The translations under genes and the position numbers were made by a program. Below, in pieces: positions 5,636-5,665 of a DNA stretch of 5,665 nt. The notes under the pieces were generated by a model. The model ran no database searches, was not told where the DNA came from, and saw only the letters and a list, made by a program, of their open reading frames with translations. Within the stretch, counting starts at the first letter, position 1. The number at the start of each line of letters is the position of its first letter. Where the stretch lies: assembly GCA_964495755.1 (NCBI GenBank), contig CAZBXU010000213.1, forward strand, positions 1 to 5,665, written 5' to 3'. The stretch comes from JAFGQJ01 sp964495755. GTDB taxonomy: Bacteria; Spirochaetota; Spirochaetia; SZUA-6; DRHE01.

Positions 5636-5665
5636 CTCTGCTTGTGAGAAAAATAGGGACAATCC

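Noticed and set aside
1..5665. CRISPR array, insertion sequence or long repeats
   Set aside because: No regularly spaced repeats, transposase motifs or long terminal inverted repeats are visible; only short dyads are present.

Overview
This window looks like a draft-genome segment (it contains a 10-base run of N) from a bacterium of roughly 50% GC, most likely a free-living spirochaete. That placement is tentative. It rests on the style of the cysteinyl-tRNA synthetase (GGIDHIPVHH zinc/active-site block, KMAKS signature) and on the overall gene arrangement, not on any search.

Right and centre (about 5665 down to 813): five genes all read on the minus strand in tight array. cysS (5551-4121) comes first. 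It has an AT-rich promoter-like stretch and a short leader that can fold in two alternative ways. After 39 bases come an ECF sigma factor, then a zinc-finger membrane anti-sigma factor (13-base gap), a small secreted beta-rich protein of unknown family (TTGA overlap) and a membrane-anchored protein with two IPT/TIG domains and a transglutaminase-like domain (2-base gap). The last four look like one translationally coupled unit. I infer a cell-envelope sensing module: the anti-sigma factor holds the sigma factor at the membrane, and the last two genes encode exported components that could be effectors or sensors. The transglutaminase-like domain keeps its His and Asp but has Ser where the catalytic Cys should be, so it is probably not a classical enzyme.

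Left (1-812): accessory-looking, poorly preserved DNA. Directly after the transglutaminase-like gene, and in the same frame, is a 52-codon remnant of an ImmA/IrrE-type metalloprotease/antitoxin C-terminus. It is closed by a strong hairpin terminator that probably also ends the operon. Next come two perfect dyads around a candidate promoter, then a small minus-strand gene with a consensus ribosome binding site and a KPGEKPPRS-type N-terminus. The sequence gap lies at 267-276. The leftmost 266 bases hold only a probable C-terminal end of a plus-strand gene (stop at 107-109) and otherwise nothing I recognise.

The most interesting items are the Cys-to-Ser transglutaminase-like protein within an ECF sigma/anti-sigma operon, the fossil ImmA/IrrE gene end, the small KPG gene with its dyad-flanked promoter, and the competing structures in the cysS leader.
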